From CAZDRB01 sp964507925 (GTDB taxonomy: Bacteria; Patescibacteriota; Microgenomatia; UBA1400; UBA12108), in NCBI GenBank assembly GCA_964507925.1, contig CAZDRB010000025.1:1-11334 (forward strand): a stretch of 11,334 nt of DNA, written 5' to 3'. Of this stretch, positions 7,401 to 11,334 are shown piece after piece; within the stretch, counting starts at the first letter, position 1; each line of letters begins with the position of its first letter. Below the pieces are notes generated by a model, which searched no databases, had not been told where the DNA came from, and worked only from the letters and a program-made list of their open reading frames with translations. Position numbers and translations under genes: made by a program.

Positions 7401-8070
7401 GAACAATGCGCTTGGCCATGCTAATCACGGTTTTGTAGATCTCGCTGAGCGAGTCTTTGTCGAGAACCAGGTTTTCTCTCAAGTGCTCGAGGGCTTTTTT
7501 AGCAGAGGTTTTCTGGCGTTCGGTCGGGTTTTCACCCAAGCTTTCTTTGAGTTTTTCCATCTCGAGCTTGGTGTTGTTCTCGATCTCAAGGAGTGCCTCG
7601 GCGTGCTTGGCGTTCAAGGATTCGATGACTCGGCTACGCTCATCTTTGTCGACGGCGAGAACAAGATATTTGGCAAAATAGACAACAGCTGAGAGGGCTT
7701 TGGGGGCAACGTCCATGATGAGCGAGAGCTTAGACGGAGCGCCTTTGAAGTACCAGATATGGGCTACAGGGGCAGCGAGGTTGATATGGCCCATGCGCTC
7801 GCGCCTGACTCGGCTCTGGGTGACCTCGACTCCACATTTGTCACAAACTATGCCACGATAGCGGATCCTTTTGTATTTACCACAGTAACATTCGTAGTCC
7901 TTGGTTGGTCCAAAAATGCGCTCACAGAAGAGACCATCTTTTTCTGGTTTGAGCGTGCGATAGTTGATGGTTTCGGGCTTTGTGACCTCGCCAAACGACC
8001 AGTTCCTGACGGTGTCGGGAGAGGCAATTTGGATTTTGAGACCTTTAAAGTCAAGAATGTTTTTCATCAT
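4423..8070 (-). CDS. rpoC: DNA-directed RNA polymerase subunit beta'
   Basis: Beta' forms the clamp and, with beta, the catalytic centre of RNA polymerase. The 1215-residue protein is complete. The N-terminal zinc site has Cys61, Cys63, Cys76 and Cys79. A charged, helix-prone segment follows at about 150-220. The catalytic magnesium motif NADFDGDQM has Asp529, Asp531 and Asp533. The bridge helix region SRKGLTDSALKTADAGYLTRRLVDV covers 819-843. The second zinc site uses Cys854, Cys925, Cys932 and Cys935. The trigger loop region is GTQLTMRVKHAGG (964-976), with no large insert. The C-terminus retains AASFEQTTNVLSEAA and GLKENVIIGRLIP. Two points are odd: the trigger loop has Val971-Lys972 where Thr-Phe is usual, and the DSGARG loop reads DSGGTRAS (766-773), one residue longer than in E. 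coli. The first of two adjacent ATGs is preferred from its spacing to the Shine-Dalgarno in rpoB. rpsL follows after nine bases. Confidence 0.98.
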   Translation of the reverse strand: MMKNILDFKGLKIQIASPDTVRNWSFGEVTKPETINYRTLKPEKDGLFCERIFGPTKDYECYCGKYKRIRYRGIVCDKCGVEVTQSRVRRERMGHINLAAPVAHIWYFKGAPSKLSLIMDVAPKALSAVVYFAKYLVLAVDKDERSRVIESLNAKHAEALLEIENNTKLEMEKLKESLGENPTERQKTSAKKALEHLRENLVLDKDSLSEIYKTVISMAKRIVPGTVMAEDEYLKLDEYDATGHLKVGMGAETILEYLETIDLQKLSKEIKLELKEEGTASVRRTKLGKRLKVVDGLKNAGLSPTWMVLKVLPVLPPELRPMVQLSGGRFASSDLNDLYRRVINRNNRLKHLIDLGAPEIILRNEKRMLQEAVDSLIDASQAKTTRRRVVKPLRSLSDMLSGKQGRFRQNLLGKRVDYSGRSVIVVGPELKLSECGIPKDMALEMFKPYVLRELIAEGTAPNVKSAKHAIERKDPLVFDILERITKNHPVLLNRAPTLHKLGIQAFYPVLIEGNAIQLHPCVCAGYNADFDGDQMAVHVPLSETAIEDARTRMMAKNNLLKPANGSPITVPNKEMALGCYYLTSFNPDLKQDDSIYGDAEQAYAAREAGQIDLRQPISVRVDGQVVTTSVGRLVFNEALPQELRFINEAITAKKITDIIREAIRLFDNDLVADLVDKIKSIGFEYLTTSGLSVAVADNIMIEAKDTMIKDAEARVNEILETFNQGLITEEEKRRLSFEVWMETTEEIATATWDKFDERNAVKIIIDSGGTRASRDQIKQLSAMRGLVVDPLGKIVEMPTKSNFREGLSIFEYVTSSRGSRKGLTDSALKTADAGYLTRRLVDVSHTSIIREADCESTESLEIPTTGHRGKHFVKRVLGRVVAKTVKDPKSKAVLIKKGEIIDDEIADKLFESGVEGVEIRSPLTCKARYGLCAQCYGWDFGTRKLVEIGSPVGVIAAQSIGEPGTQLTMRVKHAGGIVGLDVTQGLPRVEELFEARNPKIAAPLAGISGKVKVEETTDGAKVTITSSGNGGMTEEYFVPATLTLAVKDKDTVTAGFPLASGPQNIQEVLRVRGIRDAQIYLIQEIQAVYESQGIPISDKHFEVVVREMTSKVKVEESGDTALIGGEIVDRFAFDLGNEATLAEGGEPATALSVMLGVTRAALHTHSWLSAASFEQTTNVLSEAALQGKEDPLFGLKENVIIGRLIPTEPDRAMIQ

Positions 8071-8073
8071 AGT

Positions 8074-11000
8074 TTAGAGCTCCCCTTCCTCTTTTTTTAA
8101 CTCTTCGTCGGATGGCTCTTCGACGTCTTCTAGTCCATCTGAAGTATCTACCTCGGATTCGGCTTCCTCGGGATCAATAATAGTTGCCTCGCCGTCAATT
8201 GCCTCGTCTCCGGGCAATGATTCCTCATCGTCGGTCATGATTACCTTGTCTTTTTCTAGTTCTTCGGCTGAGTCGTCGGCCACTAAGACTTCTTTTGGAT
8301 CAACGGGAATGACATCGAGGCCGAGAGAGTTGAGCTCTTTGAGAAGAACTTTGAACGACTCGGGAACAGTAGACTCTGGGATTGGAGTGCCTTTGACGAT
8401 AGCTTCAAATGCTTTGGCGCGTCCGACTAGGTCGTCGGACTTGATAGTAAGCATTTCTTGAAGAACGTGGGCAGCGCGGTGAGACTCGAGAGCCCAGACT
8501 TCCATTTCTCCGAGTCTTTGACCACCCATCTGAGCCTTGCCCCCGAGTGGCTGTTGAGTGACGAGGGAGTAGGGACCTGTCGAGCGAGCGTGAGTTTTGT
8601 CCTCGACCATGTGGATAAGCTTGAGGATATAGCCAATACCGACGGTTGTGGGGTTATCAAAGGGAAGGCCAGTACGACCGTCGTAGAGTACAGCTTTGCC
8701 ATCAGTTGGAAGTCCAGCCTTTTTGAGCTCTTGCTCAATGACTGATTCTTCGAGGGGTTCAAACACTGGCAAGGCGACTTTGTAGCCGAGTTTGTGCGCT
8801 GCCCAGCCGAGGTGGGCTTCGAGGAGTTGCCCGAGGTTCATACGAGCTAGAACGGAGAGAGGCGAGATGATGATGTCGACTGGAGTACCATCTTCGAGGT
8901 AGGGCATGTCTTGAGTGGGGATGATCCGTGAGATAACGCCCTTGTTGCCGTGCCTTCCGGCTAGCTTGTCACCGACGGTGACTTTGCGGATCTGAGCAAC
9001 TTTGATCGTGACAGTTTTGAGCACTCCAGGATCAAGCTCGTCACCTTCTTCGCGGTCGAGAGTGTTAACCGCAATTACGGTGCCGGACTCGCCGTTACTC
9101 ATTCTGAGGGAGGTGTCGCGGACTTCGCGGGCCTTTTCGCCAAAGATTGCTCTCAGAAGTCTCTCTTCGGCAGTTAGCTCGGTCTCACCTTTGGGAGCGA
9201 TTTTGCCGACTAAGATGTCGTTGCCTGTAACCTCGGCTCCGACGACGACGACACCGTCGTCGCCCAAGTTCCGGAGGTCATGCTCGCTAACATTTGGGAT
9301 ATCGCGAGTCAACTCCTCGGCACCGAGTTTGGTATCCATGATTTGACTCTCGTATTCATTGATGTGAATAGAGGTGAGAACGTCCTCTTTGACCAAGCGG
9401 TCAGAGACGATGATCGCGTCTTCGTATCCAAGACCCATAAACGAGGCGTAGGCGATGACGAGGTTACGGCCAAGCGAGAGTTCACCACCATCTGAGGCGG
9501 GACCATCGATCAAGAGATCGCCTTTTTTGATTTTTTGACCGACCTTGACGACGGGCTTTTGGTTGTAACAAGTTGAGCCGGCGGTGCGGTGGAACTTGAT
9601 CAAAGTATAAGTAAGGCGATTTTTGGAAAGAGTGGCGTGTTCGTTGTCGTTTTTAGCAAAGTATTCTTTGGCTTTGAGAGCTTCTTTTTTGTCTAGTTCG
9701 AGAACAATCTCTTTGGCGTCGACTGCAACTACGGTACCTGCAAACTGGGCGCGAACTACCCAGCCCATAGACTCAGAAACGGCCCCTTCCATGCCAGTAC
9801 CAACAATTGGCGACTCGGGACTGACAAGAGGAACGGCTTGACATTGCATGTGAGTACCCATGAGCGCACGGTTAGCTTCGTCGTGGGCAATAAAGGGAAT
9901 GAGGCTTGCAGAGGTACCAACAACTTGACGAGGAATTACGTCGATATATTGAACTTTTTCGACGGGAACCTCGATAAAATTGCCCTGATAACGAACTGGG
10001 ACCCAAGAGTCGAGAATATCGCCCTTGTCACTAATCTCGATGCCGGCGTGAGTGATGTAGTAGTTTTGCTCATCGTCTGGCGGGAGATAGAAGATTTCTT
10101 CTGAGACGTGCATAACTGATTTGCCACCGCGCTTAACCAGCTCGACCTTGCGATATGGTGACTCGAGGAAGCCAAACTCGTTGATTTTGGTGAAGAGCGA
10201 AAGGTACGTAACTAGACCAATGTTTGGTCCCTCAGGTGAGCGAACAGGACAAATGCGACCGTATTGTGAGGCATTGATGTCACGCATGGAGAAACTGGCG
10301 CGTTCGCGAGTCACACCGCCTGTACCCATGACTGAGAGACGACGAAGGTTGTCGATCTCGGCAAGAGGGTTGGTCTGATCAAGAATAGTTGAAAGTCTGT
10401 TTCTGCGGAAGAACTCAGAAATGGTTGCGATCACGGGTCTCGCGTTGATGAGCTGAACGGGAGTAACTGACTCCTCGGGTTTGACCAAGGACATTTTTTC
10501 TTTGATTGAGCGCTCAAGTCTCAAAAGACCGATACGGAAGGCGGTCGCGCCCAACAGCTCGCCGACGCGGCGAACGCGGCGGTTCGCTAAGTGATCGATA
10601 TCATCAACTGCCCCTTGGCCGTTTTGAAGACCAATTAAGTATTTGATGATGGCGATAAGGTCGGCTTTTTGGAGGACGTGGTTGTCCGCTTTGTTCTCGA
10701 TATTTAGTCCTAGTTTTTTGTTGAGTTTGTAGCGGCCGACGCGGTCAAGATCATAGCGTCTAGGATCAAAGAAGCTCTGGAAGAAAAGGTTTTTGGCGTT
10801 TTCGAGGACAGCTGGCTCACCTGGCCTGATTTTGTCGTAGAGATCGAGGAGCGCTTCGGATTGAGTTTTGTTTGGGTCTTTGGCGAGAGTTGCAAAGATG
10901 TATTGATGATCCTCGCTTGTGTCGACATCTTTAAAGAGGGCCTTGATTTCTTCTTCGTCCTCGATGCCGAGAGCTCTCAGGAGCGTTGTGACGTAAAACT

Positions 11001-11334
11001 TGCGATGGCGATCAATCTTGGCGGTGATGACGTCGTTTTTGCCGACGGTCATCTCCAGCCAGCTACCCCTCATGGGACGAAGTTCGGCGGTGTAGAGAAC
11101 TCTGCCGGTGGTTGGATCAACCGAGCCAGCAAAAAAAGCGCCCGGAGCGCGGACGAGTTGATTGACGACAGCGCGCTCGATACCCGAGACAATAAAGGTG
11201 CCGCGGTTGGTCATTTTGGGGATATCACCAAGGAAAACGTCTTGTTCGGTTTCGTCGCCCGTGATTTTGTTGATTAACTTGACCTTGACTCTGAGGGGCA
11301 TGTCATAGGTTAAGCCTTTGGCCACGGCTTCGTC
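8074..11334 (-). CDS. rpoB: DNA-directed RNA polymerase subunit beta (5' end outside window)
   Basis: Beta forms the other half of the RNA polymerase active-site cleft and contains the rifampicin pocket. The window holds 1086 codons up to the TAA at 8076-8074. The frame is open to base 11334, so the GTG at 11325 is internal: the segment DEAVAKGLTYDMPLRV matches a region roughly 80-100 residues into other beta subunits. Recognisable segments are DIPKMTNRGTFIVSG, the rifampicin region near 10320-10420, RICPVRSPEGPNIGL, GYEDAIIVSDR, GDKLAGRHGNKGVIS, QPLGGKAQMGGQRLGEMEVW and VLLKELNSLGLDV. The large inserts of proteobacterial beta are absent. After the point where E. coli beta ends, about 74 further residues follow (8298-8077), of which 32 are Asp or Glu. 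Non-consensus residues occur in the rifampicin pocket and after GEMEVWALE. The stop is three bases before rpoC and in the same frame. Upstream genes (typically rplJ/rplL) would lie beyond 11334. Confidence 0.98.
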   Translation of the reverse strand, partial: DEAVAKGLTYDMPLRVKVKLINKITGDETEQDVFLGDIPKMTNRGTFIVSGIERAVVNQLVRAPGAFFAGSVDPTTGRVLYTAELRPMRGSWLEMTVGKNDVITAKIDRHRKFYVTTLLRALGIEDEEEIKALFKDVDTSEDHQYIFATLAKDPNKTQSEALLDLYDKIRPGEPAVLENAKNLFFQSFFDPRRYDLDRVGRYKLNKKLGLNIENKADNHVLQKADLIAIIKYLIGLQNGQGAVDDIDHLANRRVRRVGELLGATAFRIGLLRLERSIKEKMSLVKPEESVTPVQLINARPVIATISEFFRRNRLSTILDQTNPLAEIDNLRRLSVMGTGGVTRERASFSMRDINASQYGRICPVRSPEGPNIGLVTYLSLFTKINEFGFLESPYRKVELVKRGGKSVMHVSEEIFYLPPDDEQNYYITHAGIEISDKGDILDSWVPVRYQGNFIEVPVEKVQYIDVIPRQVVGTSASLIPFIAHDEANRALMGTHMQCQAVPLVSPESPIVGTGMEGAVSESMGWVVRAQFAGTVVAVDAKEIVLELDKKEALKAKEYFAKNDNEHATLSKNRLTYTLIKFHRTAGSTCYNQKPVVKVGQKIKKGDLLIDGPASDGGELSLGRNLVIAYASFMGLGYEDAIIVSDRLVKEDVLTSIHINEYESQIMDTKLGAEELTRDIPNVSEHDLRNLGDDGVVVVGAEVTGNDILVGKIAPKGETELTAEERLLRAIFGEKAREVRDTSLRMSNGESGTVIAVNTLDREEGDELDPGVLKTVTIKVAQIRKVTVGDKLAGRHGNKGVISRIIPTQDMPYLEDGTPVDIIISPLSVLARMNLGQLLEAHLGWAAHKLGYKVALPVFEPLEESVIEQELKKAGLPTDGKAVLYDGRTGLPFDNPTTVGIGYILKLIHMVEDKTHARSTGPYSLVTQQPLGGKAQMGGQRLGEMEVWALESHRAAHVLQEMLTIKSDDLVGRAKAFEAIVKGTPIPESTVPESFKVLLKELNSLGLDVIPVDPKEVLVADDSAEELEKDKVIMTDDEESLPGDEAIDGEATIIDPEEAESEVDTSDGLEDVEEPSDEELKKEEGEL
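8080..8091 (-). promoter_or_regulatory. rpoC ribosome binding site inside the end of rpoB
   Basis: GAGGAAGGGGAG (8091-8080) is a purine run with an anti-Shine-Dalgarno match (GGGGAG) nine bases before the ATG at 8070 and twelve before the ATG at 8067, which favours the upstream ATG for rpoC. It is encoded by the last codons of rpoB (KKEEGEL), so the end of the acidic tail doubles as the rpoC translation signal. An A7 run lies just upstream. Confidence 0.7.

Noticed and set aside
4580..8070. Many plus-strand open frames of 65-137 codons opposite rpoC, and similar ones opposite rpoB
   Set aside because: All are contained in well-supported RNA polymerase genes, show no recognisable motifs, and have no ribosome binding sites or promoters of their own.
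8085..8100. Programmed frameshift at the A7 run near the end of rpoB
   Set aside because: The run is a possible slippery site, but a -1 shift gives only about a dozen odd residues before a TGA, there is no upstream stimulatory Shine-Dalgarno at proper spacing, and the 0-frame stop follows shortly. The A-rich run is explained by Lys codons and the rpoC ribosome binding site.
11323..11325. GTG as the true start of rpoB
   Set aside because: The frame stays open to the window edge, and the preceding residues (DEA) plus the missing N-terminal domain show that the GTG is an internal valine.
1..11334. Alternative genetic code (TGA read as Gly or Trp, as in some CPR bacteria)
   Set aside because: No in-frame TGA occurs in the six full or long genes, and conserved Gly and Trp positions use standard codons; visible stops are TAA or TAG.
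1..11334. Mobile element, CRISPR array, phage gene or defence system
   Set aside because: No transposase, integrase, regularly spaced repeats or defence-like gene is present; almost all the sequence belongs to housekeeping genes.

Overview
The window is a core information-processing locus from a bacterium: the rpoBC operon joined to the str operon, almost all on the minus strand. In transcription order (high to low coordinates) it holds rpoB (5' end outside the window), rpoC, rpsL and rpsG, then an oppositely oriented tgt-like gene, then fusA and the first 53 codons of tuf. About 98% of the window is coding; the only gap over 20 bases is the divergent region between tgt and fusA (2300-2435). 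No mobile element, CRISPR array, RNA gene or phage gene is visible.

Organism: standard genetic code (all stops TAA or TAG, no in-frame TGA), balanced base composition, the rpoB-rpoC-rpsL-rpsG-fusA-tuf order common outside Proteobacteria, a long (137 aa) S12, and neither the lineage inserts of proteobacterial beta nor the trigger-loop insert of their beta'. Departures from consensus in RNA polymerase, the unusual TGT type and a TTGG-rich spacer resemble Patescibacteria (Candidate Phyla Radiation). That placement rests on recalled sequence character, not on a search, and is moderate at best.

Layout: 11334-8074 beta subunit with a long acidic tail; 8070-4423 beta'; 4413-4000 S12; 3990-3514 S7; 2436-3512 (plus strand) queuine/preQ1-type tRNA-guanine transglycosylase; 2299-173 EF-G; 160-1 EF-Tu N-terminus. 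The genes make RNA polymerase, two 30S proteins of the decoding/assembly core and the two elongation GTPases. TGT modifies the wobble base of GUN-anticodon tRNAs, so it fits the translation theme, but its orientation splits the operon and should force fusA-tuf to have its own promoter.

Main curiosities: (1) tgt is inverted inside the str operon, ending tail to tail with rpsG one base apart; (2) every retained junction in the operon (rpoB/rpoC, rpoC/rpsL, rpsL/rpsG, fusA/tuf) keeps the reading frame, so each neighbouring pair is separated by one stop codon and a few sense codons; (3) non-consensus residues occur in the beta' trigger loop, the beta rifampicin pocket, a conserved beta C-terminal motif and the TGT substrate loop; (4) tgt, fusA and rpsL lack clear Shine-Dalgarno sequences, whereas rpoC, rpsG and tuf have them. 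I see no wholly new multi-gene system here.
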